Positions 15,580-22,669 of a stretch of 22,669 nucleotides of DNA are shown piece by piece. The position numbers were made by a program, and so were the translations under genes. The notes below the pieces were generated by a model. The model was not told the origin of the DNA, ran no database searches, and saw only the letters and a list, made by a program, of their open reading frames with translations. The first letter of the stretch is position 1, and the number at the start of each line of letters is the position of its first letter. Source of the stretch: Betaproteobacteria bacterium (GTDB lineage: Bacteria > Pseudomonadota > Gammaproteobacteria > Burkholderiales > SG8-41); assembly GCA_029883965.1 (NCBI GenBank), contig JAOUIN010000014.1:1-22669 (forward strand), given 5' to 3'.

Positions 15580-16182
15580 TTACCATTTGCCCTTGGCCAG
15601 CCACTGCTCGATCTGGTCGAGGCGGTCCGATCCCCAGAACGGTTCGCCGTCGACCACGATGTACGGCGAGCCGAACACACCGCGCTCGACCGCGGCGTCG
15701 ACTTCGATTTTCAGGCGCTCCTTGACTGCGGGGTCGTTGAGGGCGGACGTGACGCCGTCCTTGTCGTGCCCGAGTTTGGCGGCGACGTTGACGGTGACTT
15801 CCGGATTCGAGATGTCCCGGTCTTCGGCAAAGTAGGCGCGGTAGAGTGCCTGCGCCAGTGCTTTTCCTGCCGCCGGGTCGCGGTCACTGAGCCAGTAAAA
15901 GGCACGGCAGGGCGCAGTCGATGAAATGGGGAACCGTGCCGGCATCTTGAAAGGCGTCCCGAACCAGCGCGCCGAGCGCGTCAGATCGTGCAGCGCATAA
16001 CTGCCTTTCATCGGAATCGTCGTCAGCGGCTGCTGGCCGGTCACCTTGAATATGGCGCCCAGCAGTATCGGGCGCCACACGGTTGTTCGATTATATTTTG
16101 CAGCGAGCGCGTCGATTTTTGCCGCAGCGAAATAACCGTAGGGTGACGAGAAATCGAAGTAAAAATCGATGGGTTGGGCCAT
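15580..16182 (-). CDS. 2-hydroxychromene-2-carboxylate isomerase-like protein (DsbA superfamily)
   Basis: The 200-residue product belongs to the kappa-class GST/DsbA-like family that includes NahD, a glutathione-dependent isomerase of naphthalene breakdown. It starts MAQPIDFYFDFSSPYGYFAA; the Ser13-Pro14 pair stands at the catalytic serine position, with no CxxC redox motif. The C-terminal GVFGSPYIVVDGEPFWGSDRL is the cis-proline and hydroxyacyl region typical of the family. No aromatic degradation genes are nearby, so the substrate is probably different; it may act on an acyl-CoA or glutathione adduct. ATG 16182 is chosen because GCAGGAG lies just upstream. It is first in the minus-strand run and lies directly downstream of a MerR-type promoter/operator. 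Confidence 0.86.
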   Translation of the reverse strand: MAQPIDFYFDFSSPYGYFAAAKIDALAAKYNRTTVWRPILLGAIFKVTGQQPLTTIPMKGSYALHDLTRSARWFGTPFKMPARFPISSTAPCRAFYWLSDRDPAAGKALAQALYRAYFAEDRDISNPEVTVNVAAKLGHDKDGVTSALNDPAVKERLKIEVDAAVERGVFGSPYIVVDGEPFWGSDRLDQIEQWLAKGKW

Positions 16183-16259
16183 GGAAGGCTCCTGCGGGTT
16201 TAAGGTGCAGACCGGCTCGCGCACGGACGCAGGTGATAATAATAGATTGTTTTTAAAGG

Positions 16260-16291
16260 AAATTAAGTATTTCGTTTACGTAAACGTCAAT
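16260..16291 (-). promoter_or_regulatory. MerR-type promoter with LiuR-like operator, upstream of the liu-type run
   Basis: On the minus strand TTGACG (complement of 16285-16290) and TAATTT (complement of 16260-16265) are separated by 19 bases, the stretched spacer usual for MerR-activated promoters. The spacer contains most of a perfect 14-bp palindrome, CGTTTACGTAAACG at 16273-16286. The 17-base plus-strand element TTTACGTAAACGTCAAT at 16275-16291 recurs exactly at 16753-16769. The site lies 78 bases upstream of the isomerase start codon and directs transcription into the six-gene run. Confidence 0.75.
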
Positions 16292-16303
16292 ATTGCTGCA
16301 ATG

Positions 16304-16702
16304 CTACGTGGTCACTGGTTTTTCGCGCCCAGATTCAGTCAGCAAGCGCTGACACTGGCCAGCGAAAAAATTGATCTCATTGAGCATGATTTCCACATCT
16401 TCACGTTGCTGTTCCAGTTGCGCCCGCCGCCGTTCCAGCTTTACGGCGAATTCCTCCAGTTGACGGCGATCGTCATGGGCAAGGTCGTACAGCTGGAACA
16501 ATTCGCGGATCTCGTTCAGCGAAAAGCCGAGGCGCTTGCCTCGCAGCGCGAGCTTGAGGCGCACCCGGTCGCGATGGCTGAAGATGCGGTTGATGCCGTC
16601 GCGCGTGGGCGTGACCAGACCCTGGTCTTCATAGTGACGCAACGTCCGGGTGGTCACGTCAAATTCGCGCGCCAGATCGCTGATGGTGTAGGTCTTGCTC
16701 AT
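16304..16702 (-). CDS. liuR: MerR-family transcriptional regulator, LiuR-like
   Basis: The 132-residue regulator begins with a MerR winged helix-turn-helix: TYTISDLAREFDVTTRTLRHYEDQGLV... then NRIFSHRDRVRLKLALRGKRLGFSLNEIRELFQLYD. A coiled-coil dimerisation helix of about 40 residues (RRQLEEFAVKLERRRAQLEQ) follows. The GKRLGFSLxEIRELxxLYD stretch is very like LiuR, the regulator of branched-chain amino acid breakdown in proteobacteria. The C terminus is short, so any effector (in LiuR, probably a pathway acyl-CoA) is not evident. ATG 16702 has GGAG upstream; a TTG at 16717 would add five residues. It sits between two identical palindromic elements, one in its own promoter, suggesting autoregulation. 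Confidence 0.85.
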   Translation of the reverse strand: MSKTYTISDLAREFDVTTRTLRHYEDQGLVTPTRDGINRIFSHRDRVRLKLALRGKRLGFSLNEIRELFQLYDLAHDDRRQLEEFAVKLERRRAQLEQQREDVEIMLNEINFFAGQCQRLLTESGREKPVTT

Positions 16703-16738
16703 TGTGCTCCGCAGCAACTGCAGGTAACATGCGGCAGG

Positions 16739-16769
16739 ACAATATCATTGCTTTTACGTAAACGTCAAT
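16739..16769 (-). promoter_or_regulatory. Second LiuR-like operator and candidate liuR promoter
   Basis: The plus-strand element TTTACGTAAACGTCAAT at 16753-16769 is identical to the one at 16275-16291. On the minus strand TTGACG (complement of 16763-16768) is followed after 18 bases by TATTGT (complement of 16739-16744), about 37 bases upstream of the liuR ATG. The element also lies 51 bases upstream of phaC on the other strand. I do not see a good plus-strand promoter that uses it. Confidence 0.7.
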
Positions 16770-16820
16770 TCTGGTTCTGCGACGACGTTATTTGCCTGTA
16801 GTACATAGCAGGGACACAAA

Positions 16821-18620
16821 ATGACTGCCAAACAAACTCAAACAGAAACCCCGGCCATGGATCACGCAGAGATGGCCCGGCTTTACGCCGACATTGCCGA
16901 GAAAAGCGGCGCCCTGCTGACGAAATACATGGCGCGCAGCGGCAGTGGAGTGCCGGCCATGAAGGATGAACTCGGGATTGCCAAGGCATTCTTCGAGGCC
17001 TGGGGGTTGATGCTGACCGATCCGGTGCGCGTCGCCGAAATGCAAATGAAGCTGTGGCAGGACTACATGGCGTTATGGCAAAACTCCATGTCCCGGATGA
17101 TGGGGCAGGAAACGGCTCCGGTCGCGCAGCCGAACAAGACCGATCGCCGGTTCCGTCACGAAGACTGGGAAAACAATTTTCTCTACGATTATGTGAAACA
17201 GTCCTACCTGATCGCGGCCCGCCATTTGCACCAGTCGCTGGGCAGTGTCGAGGGTCTGGACGAGAAGACGGCGAAAAAAGTCGATTTTTATACGCGGCAG
17301 TATATCGATGCGCTGTCGCCGTCCAATTTCCTGCTGACCAACCCGGAGGCACTGCGTGAAACGGTGAGTTCGGGCGGACAGAATCTGGTGAAGGGGCTGA
17401 ACAACCTGCTCGAAGACCTGACGCGCGGCAACGGCGAACAACTGCGTGTGCGCATGACCGACAGCTCGGCGTTCAAGCTGGGTGAGAACCTGGCCACCAC
17501 CAAAGGCAAGGTCGTGTTCCAGAACGACATCATGCAGCTGATTCAGTATGCGCCGCTGACAGACAAGGTGCATGCGACGCCGCTGCTGATCATTCCGCCC
17601 TGGATCAACAAGTTCTACATTCTCGACATGCGCGAGAACAATTCATTCGTGCGCTGGGCCGTGGAACAGGGGCACACGGTATTCATGGTGTCCTGGGTCA
17701 ACCCGGACGAGAAACTGGCGCACAAGCGCTTTGACGACTACCTTACCGACGGATCGCTGGCGGCGCTGGATGTGATCCGCGACATTACCGGGGAGGCACA
17801 GGCGAATGTCATCGGTTACTGCCTGGGCGGCACGCTGCTTGCGTGCACGCTGGCATGGCTGGCCGCGAAAAAGCAGGATCGCATCCGCAGCGCGACTTTC
17901 TTTGTCACGATGATCGACTTCGAACGACCGGGCGAACTCGAGGTTTTCATCGACGAGCAGCAGGTGTCCGCGCTCGAGAAGAAGATGGAGGAGCGCGGCT
18001 ATCTCGAAGGCTCGGAAATGGCCACCACCTTCAACATGCTGCGCGCGAACGACCTGATCTGGTCATTTGTGGTCAATAACTATCTGCTGGGCAAGGATCC
18101 GTTTCCATTTGATCTGCTGCACTGGAACGGCGATTCCACGCGTATGCCGGCAGCAATGCACAGCTTCTACCTGCGCAATCTTTATCTGAAAAATCTGCTG
18201 CGCACGCCGGGTGGCGTTACGCTGGCCGGCACACCGATCGACATTACCAAGGTCAAGGTGCCGGCGTATTTCATCTCGACCGTCGAAGATCACATAGCCC
18301 CTTGGCAATCGACCTACGCCGGCGCCCGGATGTTGCAGGGCCCGGTGCGTTTTGTGCTGGGCGGTTCCGGCCATATCGCCGGGATTATCAATCCCCCGGC
18401 TGCCAACAAATATGGCTACTGGGTCAACGACAAACTGGACGCCCAGCCCGATAGCTGGCTGGCTAAAGCGACCCAGCACGCGGGTTCGTGGTGGACCGAC
18501 TGGGGGAAGTGGGCGGCCAAACACGGTGACAAGAAAATTGCCGCACGCAAGCCCGGTAACACCAAGTTCAAGGCGATCGAAGACGCGCCGGGTTCTTACG
18601 TGCAGCAGCGCATCGGGTAA
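16821..18620 (+). CDS. phaC: Class I poly(3-hydroxyalkanoate) synthase
   Basis: The 599-residue enzyme polymerises short-chain 3-hydroxyacyl-CoA into polyester granules. The lipase-like box is GYCLGG with nucleophile Cys334 in place of serine. The triad is completed by Asp490 in ISTVEDHIAPW and His518 in GSGHIAGIINPP. PWINKFYILDM and VNPDEKLAHKRFDDYL are class I landmarks, and the length matches class I enzymes (about 590). No phaA, phaB or phasin gene is adjacent; monomers may come from an enoyl-CoA hydratase encoded next or from elsewhere. The start ATG 16821 has AGGGA upstream. A LiuR-like element lies 51 bases upstream, and the gene is divergent from liuR. Confidence 0.96.
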   Translation: MTAKQTQTETPAMDHAEMARLYADIAEKSGALLTKYMARSGSGVPAMKDELGIAKAFFEAWGLMLTDPVRVAEMQMKLWQDYMALWQNSMSRMMGQETAPVAQPNKTDRRFRHEDWENNFLYDYVKQSYLIAARHLHQSLGSVEGLDEKTAKKVDFYTRQYIDALSPSNFLLTNPEALRETVSSGGQNLVKGLNNLLEDLTRGNGEQLRVRMTDSSAFKLGENLATTKGKVVFQNDIMQLIQYAPLTDKVHATPLLIIPPWINKFYILDMRENNSFVRWAVEQGHTVFMVSWVNPDEKLAHKRFDDYLTDGSLAALDVIRDITGEAQANVIGYCLGGTLLACTLAWLAAKKQDRIRSATFFVTMIDFERPGELEVFIDEQQVSALEKKMEERGYLEGSEMATTFNMLRANDLIWSFVVNNYLLGKDPFPFDLLHWNGDSTRMPAAMHSFYLRNLYLKNLLRTPGGVTLAGTPIDITKVKVPAYFISTVEDHIAPWQSTYAGARMLQGPVRFVLGGSGHIAGIINPPAANKYGYWVNDKLDAQPDSWLAKATQHAGSWWTDWGKWAAKHGDKKIAARKPGNTKFKAIEDAPGSYVQQRIG

Positions 18621-18662
18621 GCTCGAATTTTTATTTGAATGCCATCCTGAAGAGCTACCGCC

Positions 18663-19448
18663 ATGACCTATAAAAATCTTTTGCTGGAACAACCCGAACC
18701 CGGCATCTATCTGCTGACGGTAAACCGGCCGCAGGCCCTGAATGCACTGAATGCGGCAACGCTGGCCGAACTGGCGCTGGCCATTGCCGGGATTGCCGCG
18801 GACACTGCGGCACGCGTGCTGCTGGTTACCGGCGCGGGCGACAAAGCATTCGTGGCCGGTGCCGACATCAGCGAAATGGTTGAATGCAGTGCCGATCAGG
18901 CGCAGGCGTTCTCGGAAAAAGGCATGCAGGTCATGCACGCGCTGGAGGCATTACCCATGCCGGTGATTGCGCTGGTTCACGGCTATGCATTGGGCGGCGG
19001 CTGCGAGCTGGCCTTGGCCTGCGACTGGATCATCGCTTCCGATCGTGCGGTGTTTGGCCAGCCCGAGGTCAATCTGGGAATTCCTCCCGGGTTTGGCGGC
19101 ACCCAGCGCCTGACCCGGCTGGTGGGGCGCGCACGGGCGCTGGAATTGATCACAACAGCCAGGCAGGTCAAAGCCGCGGAAGCGCTGGCCATCGGCCTCG
19201 TTACCCAGGTGGTGCCTGTCGCCGAATTACGCGATGCGGGCATGACCACCGCCCGCACCATTGCCGCCAAGGGTCCCGACGCTGTCCGGCTGGCCAAGCA
19301 GGCTGTGCATCGCGGTCAGGATATGAGTCTGGCCAACGGCTGTGCCTACGAGACGGCGGCGTTCGCGCTCGCGTTCGCCACGACGGACCAGCGCGAAGGC
19401 ATGCAGGCGTTTCTCGAAAAGCGCGCAGCGAAATTCAACGGGCACTAG
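18663..19448 (+). CDS. Enoyl-CoA hydratase (crotonase), short-chain type
   Basis: The 261-residue crotonase-fold enzyme has both catalytic glutamates: Glu115 in GGGCELALACD and Glu135 in FGQPEVNLGI. The oxyanion segment VAGADISEM is at 64-72, and PPGFGGTQRLTRLVG follows, as in canonical short-chain enoyl-CoA hydratases (about 260 residues). It reversibly hydrates trans-2-enoyl-CoA to the (S)-3-hydroxyacyl-CoA. PhaC needs the (R) isomer, so it would not feed the synthase directly without another enzyme. It begins 42 bases after phaC on the same strand and may be co-transcribed. In contrast to the hydratase at 14469-15317, its active site is complete. Confidence 0.93.
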   Translation: MTYKNLLLEQPEPGIYLLTVNRPQALNALNAATLAELALAIAGIAADTAARVLLVTGAGDKAFVAGADISEMVECSADQAQAFSEKGMQVMHALEALPMPVIALVHGYALGGGCELALACDWIIASDRAVFGQPEVNLGIPPGFGGTQRLTRLVGRARALELITTARQVKAAEALAIGLVTQVVPVAELRDAGMTTARTIAAKGPDAVRLAKQAVHRGQDMSLANGCAYETAAFALAFATTDQREGMQAFLEKRAAKFNGH

Positions 19449-19494
19449 CCCGGCCTCGTCTGCCCGATTGCGCACCGGTTGCTGCAATGCACCA

Positions 19495-19507
19495 CCGGTT
19501 GAACCGG
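19495..19507. repeat. Perfect 13-base inverted repeat upstream of aceE
   Basis: CCGGTT-G-AACCGG is a perfect palindrome around a single central base. It ends 17 bases before a TATAAT box, at the -35 region, where an operator could act. No matching known operator is recognised. Confidence 0.5.
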
Positions 19508-19524
19508 AGTCTCAGCGCAGACGT

Positions 19525-19530
19525 TATAAT
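19525..19530 (+). promoter_or_regulatory. Candidate -10 box of the aceE-aceF transcript
   Basis: A perfect TATAAT lies 82 bases upstream of the aceE start. The nearest -35-like hexamer, TTGAAC (19499-19504), is 20 bases away and overlaps the inverted repeat, so spacing is poor. An activator or a non-standard -35 is possible. Confidence 0.45.
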
Positions 19531-19551
19531 TCCTCATCCCATAAAGATTGT

Positions 19552-19578
19552 AATTCGGGCACCATAAGTGCCGGAATT
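19552..19578 (+). repeat. Inverted repeat in the aceE leader
   Basis: AATTCGGGCAC (19552-19562) and GTGCCGGAATT (19568-19578) pair at 10 of 11 positions around a CATAA loop. It would lie in the early 5' leader if transcription starts just after the TATAAT at 19525. No T run follows, so it is not a standard terminator; an operator or leader hairpin is possible. Confidence 0.5.
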
Positions 19579-19612
19579 GCCGTGAAAAAACAGCCCCATA
19601 AAGGTAAGCCCC

Positions 19613-22285
19613 ATGGATATGAATGACCTCCAGAAAGATCTGGATCCGGAGGAGACGCGAGAATGGCTCGATGCACTGAAATCGGTGCTTGAACGCGAAG
19701 GTCCGGACCGCGCCAATTTCCTGCTCGACCGCCTGGTTAACGAGGCGCGTCTTTCAGGAGCATACATCCCGTACAACGCCAACACGGCGTACATGAACAC
19801 GATACCGTCGGATCGCGAAGAGCGCTCGCCGGGCGATTCCGAGCTTGAGCACAAGATCCGCTCGCTGGTGCGCTGGAATGCCATGGCGACGGTCATTCGC
19901 GCCAACAAGGAATCATCGGAACTGGGCGGCCATATTTCCAGTTTTGCTTCTGCTGCAACGCTTTATGACGTCGGCTTCAATCATTTTTTTCGCGCGGCCA
20001 ATGAAAAGTTTCTCGGCGATCTGGTTTATATCCAGGGGCATTCGGCGCCGGGTGTATATGCGCGCGCCTACCTCGAGGGGCGCATTACCGAAGATCAATT
20101 GAGTAATTTCCGCCAGGAAGTTGACGGCAAGGGGCTATCGTCGTACCCGCATCCGTGGCTGATGCCTGATTTCTGGCAATTCCCGACGGTTTCGATGGGA
20201 TTGGGACCGCTGATGGCGATCTATCAGGCGCGCTTCATGCGGTATTTGAAAGATCGCAGCCTGATCGAAGTTCAGGGCCGCAAGGTCTGGGCATTCATGG
20301 GCGACGGCGAAATGGACGAGCCCGAGTCAAAGGGCGCGATCTCGCTGGCCGGGCGTGAAAAGCTCGACAACCTGATTTTCGTCATCAATTGCAACCTGCA
20401 GCGCCTCGACGGACCGGTGCGCGGCAACGGCAAGATCATCCAGGAACTGGAATCGGATTTCCGCGGCGCCGGCTGGAATGTCATCAAGGTGGTCTGGGGA
20501 TCGTACTGGGACCCGCTGTTGCTGAAAGACAAGACCGGCATATTGCTCAAGCGCATGGAAGAGTGCGTCGACGGCGAATATCAGGCCTTCAAGTCGCAAG
20601 ACGGTGCGTTTGTGCGCGAGCATTTCTTCGGGAAATACCCGGAGCTGGCGGCGCTGGTTGCCAACATGTCGGACGACGACATCTGGCGCCTGAACCGCGG
20701 CGGCCATGATCCGCACAAAATGTATGCGGCTTATGCTGCGGCAATGAAGCATACCGGCCAGCCGACGGTGATTCTTGCCAAGACCGTCAAGGGTTACGGT
20801 ATGGGCGAGTCCGGCGAAGGCCAGAACATCACCCACCAGCAGAAAAAAATGGGTACGGCATCGATACGCGCCTTCCGTGATCGTTTCGATCTGCCGATCC
20901 CCGACGACAAGCTGGAGGACGTGCCGTTCTACAAACCGCCCGAGGATTCGCCGGAGATGCAGTACCTGCGCGGCCGCGTCGAAGCCATGGGCGGCTCGCT
21001 GCCCGCACGCAAGCGCAAGGTCGAGTCGCTCGAAGTGCAGCCGCTGTCCGCGTTCGAAGCGCAGCTGAAGAGCAGCGAGGACCGCGAGTTTTCGACGACG
21101 ATGGCGTTCGTGCGCATACTCAACACCATCATTCGCGACAAGAAAATCGGCAGGCTGGTGGTGCCTATCGTGCCCGACGAATCGCGCACGTTCGGCATGG
21201 AGGGCATGTTCCGCCAGCTGGGCATTTATTCGCATGTGGGCCAGCTGTACACGCCGCAGGATGCGGATCAGTTGATGTTCTACAAGGAAGACAAGGGCGG
21301 ACAGATCCTGCAGGAAGGCATCAATGAGCCCGGTGCGATGTCGTCCTGGATCGCCGCAGCGACGTCGTACGCCAATAACGGAAAGATGATGATTCCGTTT
21401 TACATCTTCTATTCGATGTTCGGTTTCCAGCGCATCGGCGATCTGGCCTGGGCAGCCGGCGATCTGCGCGCGCGCGGCTTCCTGCTGGGCGGCACGGCCG
21501 GGCGCACGACGCTGAACGGCGAGGGCCTGCAGCACGAAGACGGTCACAGCCACGTGCTGGCCTCCACCATTCCGAACTGCGTGTCGTACGACCCGACGTT
21601 TGCCTATGAGCTTGCCGTGATCATCCAGGACGGCATGCGCCGGATGTATCAGGAGCAAGAGGACGTGTTCTATTACATCACCGTGATGAATGAAAACTAT
21701 ACGCACCCGGCGATGCCGGAGGGCGTGGAGAAAAACATTCTGAAAGGCATGTATCTGCTGTCGGAGGGCAAGGCGAAGAAAAACCAGCCGAAAGTGCAGC
21801 TGCTCGGCAGCGGCACCATCCTGCGCGAGGTCATCGCAGGCGCAGCGTTGCTGGAAAAGGATTTCGGCATCGCCGCCGACATCTGGAGCGTGACCAGTTT
21901 CAACGAGTTGCGCCGCGACGGCCTGGACGTGCAGCGCTGGAACATGCTGCACCCCGATGAGAAGCCACGCGTGAGTCATGTCGAGCAGTGCCTGAAGGAC
22001 CGCACCGGTCCGGTGGTTGCGGCGACGGATTACATGAAGATATTCGCGGACCAGATCCGCGCGTTCGTCCCCACGCACAACTTCATCACGCTCGGCACCG
22101 ACGGCTTCGGCCGCTCGGATACGCGCAGCAAGTTGCGCCAGTTTTTCGAGGTCGACCGGCATTATGTGGCGGTCGCCGCGATGAAGGCGCTCGCTGATCA
22201 GGAACTGCTGCCGCGCAAAACCGTGGCGGCGGCGGTCAAGAAATACGGCATCAATCCCGACAAGCCCAATCCGGTAACCGTCTGA
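19613..22285 (+). CDS. aceE: Pyruvate dehydrogenase E1 component, homodimeric
   Basis: The 890-residue enzyme decarboxylates pyruvate with thiamine diphosphate and reductively acetylates the lipoyl domains of AceF. The ThDP motif starts at GDG (230-232) in FMGDGEMDEPES and ends with the NCNLQRLDGPVRGN segment. HISSFASAATLYDVGFNHFF, GQNITHQQKKMG and SRTFGMEGMFRQ are conserved homodimeric E1 blocks. Length matches E. coli AceE (887). AAAGG lies 8 bases before the ATG. aceF follows after 14 bases, the usual order. Its leader has a TATAAT box and two inverted repeats that may carry regulation. Confidence 0.98.
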   Translation: MDMNDLQKDLDPEETREWLDALKSVLEREGPDRANFLLDRLVNEARLSGAYIPYNANTAYMNTIPSDREERSPGDSELEHKIRSLVRWNAMATVIRANKESSELGGHISSFASAATLYDVGFNHFFRAANEKFLGDLVYIQGHSAPGVYARAYLEGRITEDQLSNFRQEVDGKGLSSYPHPWLMPDFWQFPTVSMGLGPLMAIYQARFMRYLKDRSLIEVQGRKVWAFMGDGEMDEPESKGAISLAGREKLDNLIFVINCNLQRLDGPVRGNGKIIQELESDFRGAGWNVIKVVWGSYWDPLLLKDKTGILLKRMEECVDGEYQAFKSQDGAFVREHFFGKYPELAALVANMSDDDIWRLNRGGHDPHKMYAAYAAAMKHTGQPTVILAKTVKGYGMGESGEGQNITHQQKKMGTASIRAFRDRFDLPIPDDKLEDVPFYKPPEDSPEMQYLRGRVEAMGGSLPARKRKVESLEVQPLSAFEAQLKSSEDREFSTTMAFVRILNTIIRDKKIGRLVVPIVPDESRTFGMEGMFRQLGIYSHVGQLYTPQDADQLMFYKEDKGGQILQEGINEPGAMSSWIAAATSYANNGKMMIPFYIFYSMFGFQRIGDLAWAAGDLRARGFLLGGTAGRTTLNGEGLQHEDGHSHVLASTIPNCVSYDPTFAYELAVIIQDGMRRMYQEQEDVFYYITVMNENYTHPAMPEGVEKNILKGMYLLSEGKAKKNQPKVQLLGSGTILREVIAGAALLEKDFGIAADIWSVTSFNELRRDGLDVQRWNMLHPDEKPRVSHVEQCLKDRTGPVVAATDYMKIFADQIRAFVPTHNFITLGTDGFGRSDTRSKLRQFFEVDRHYVAVAAMKALADQELLPRKTVAAAVKKYGINPDKPNPVTV

Positions 22286-22299
22286 GTCGAACCACACCC

Positions 22300-22669
22300 A
22301 TGGCAAACGCAATCGAAGTCAAAGTTCCCGATATCGGTGATTTCAAGAACATCCCGGTGATCGAGGTAATGGTCAAACCGGGAGACGTCATCAAAGCCGA
22401 AGACTCGCTGGTGACACTGGAGTCCGACAAATCGACCATGGACGTGCCGTCACCCGCTGCAGGCGTGGTAAAGGATGTCAGGCTCAAGGTCGGCGACAAG
22501 GTTTCCGCGGGGACGCTGGTGCTGACGCTGGAGGCAGGCGATGCCGTGCCGGCGGCGCCTGCCGAAGCGAAAAAATCTGCGCCTGCCCCCGCGGTTGCGG
22601 CACCCCAGCCGGCCAAGCCTGCGCCGGCGCCGCAACAGCCTGCAGCCGGGCCCGCTGCGGCACCCCGTC
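22300..22669 (+). CDS. aceF: Pyruvate dehydrogenase E2 (dihydrolipoamide acetyltransferase), N-terminal part
   Basis: Only the first 123 codons are in the window. They encode a lipoyl domain, MANAIEVKVPDIGDFKNIPV..., with the lipoylated Lys44 in LESDKSTMDVPSP, followed by an Ala/Pro-rich flexible linker from about residue 83 that runs off the end. E2 carries acetyl groups from AceE to CoA. The position 14 bases after aceE supports aceF over an lpd gene with an N-terminal lipoyl domain, which some betaproteobacteria carry further downstream. The catalytic domain and number of lipoyl domains cannot be seen. Confidence 0.93.
   Translation, partial: MANAIEVKVPDIGDFKNIPVIEVMVKPGDVIKAEDSLVTLESDKSTMDVPSPAAGVVKDVRLKVGDKVSAGTLVLTLEAGDAVPAAPAEAKKSAPAPAVAAPQPAKPAPAPQQPAAGPAAAPR

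Noticed and set aside
16703..16717. TTG start for the MerR regulator at 16717
   Set aside because: The ATG at 16702 has a GGAG upstream and matches the usual MerR N-terminal length before the helix-turn-helix.
19473..19501. Direct repeat of CACCGGTTG (19473-19481 and 19493-19501) upstream of aceE
   Set aside because: Only two 9-base copies; the second overlaps the palindrome already listed. Too short to separate from chance.
20327..22312. Long open frame (661 codons) antisense to aceE, plus similar long frames opposite gcvPA, gcvPB and others
   Set aside because: Biased third-codon GC leaves long open frames on the complement. The translations are rich in Arg/His and show no family features, while the sense genes are certain.

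Overview
The window reads as ordinary, gene-dense chromosome of a GC-rich Gram-negative proteobacterium, most likely a betaproteobacterium. The evidence is a split glycine-cleavage P protein, homodimeric E1 (AceE) followed by AceF, ApaH, MscL, a class I PHA synthase, a LiuR-type MerR regulator, a cytochrome c5-like haem protein and lipobox-bearing envelope proteins. This placement is inferred from gene families only. I see no insertion sequence, integrase, CRISPR array, toxin-antitoxin pair or phage gene.

Layout: 1-4059 (+) is a glycine cleavage block, gcvH (3' end only)-gcvPA-tpx-gcvPB-dgkA, with a thiol peroxidase between the two P-protein halves. mscL (4179-4604, -) faces it. 4764-7072 (+) holds a PfkB-family kinase, a glycine-zipper lipoprotein and a PlsC acyltransferase. 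7047-9021 (-) holds apaH and a membrane-anchored tri-haem cytochrome c separated by a clear terminator. A tRNA-Arg(CCG) lies at 9119-9195. 9229-12689 (+) is a tight cluster of an FAD oxidoreductase, an SGNH-hydrolase lipoprotein and an MFS transporter.

12760-16182 (-) is a six-gene run: an HCCA-isomerase-like thioredoxin-fold protein, a TfoX C-domain gene with an apparent one-base frameshift, a LiuC-type enoyl-CoA hydratase, HMG-CoA lyase, DUF1289 and DUF2889. Next comes a LiuR-like MerR regulator (16304-16702, -). An identical 17-bp element lies in front of the six-gene run and again between the regulator and phaC. On the minus strand each copy sits inside a stretched -35/-10 spacer (19 and 18 bp), the usual MerR arrangement. 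phaC and a second enoyl-CoA hydratase follow on the plus strand, then aceE and the start of aceF, preceded by a TATAAT box and two inverted repeats.

Together the 12.7-19.4 kb section suggests leucine/isovalerate breakdown to acetyl-CoA and acetoacetate beside polyhydroxyalkanoate storage, probably under one LiuR-type regulator. No clearly new system is visible. The best leads are the paired operators and the uncharacterised genes under them, the tfoX frameshift, the tpx insertion in the gcv cluster and the triplicated cytochrome.
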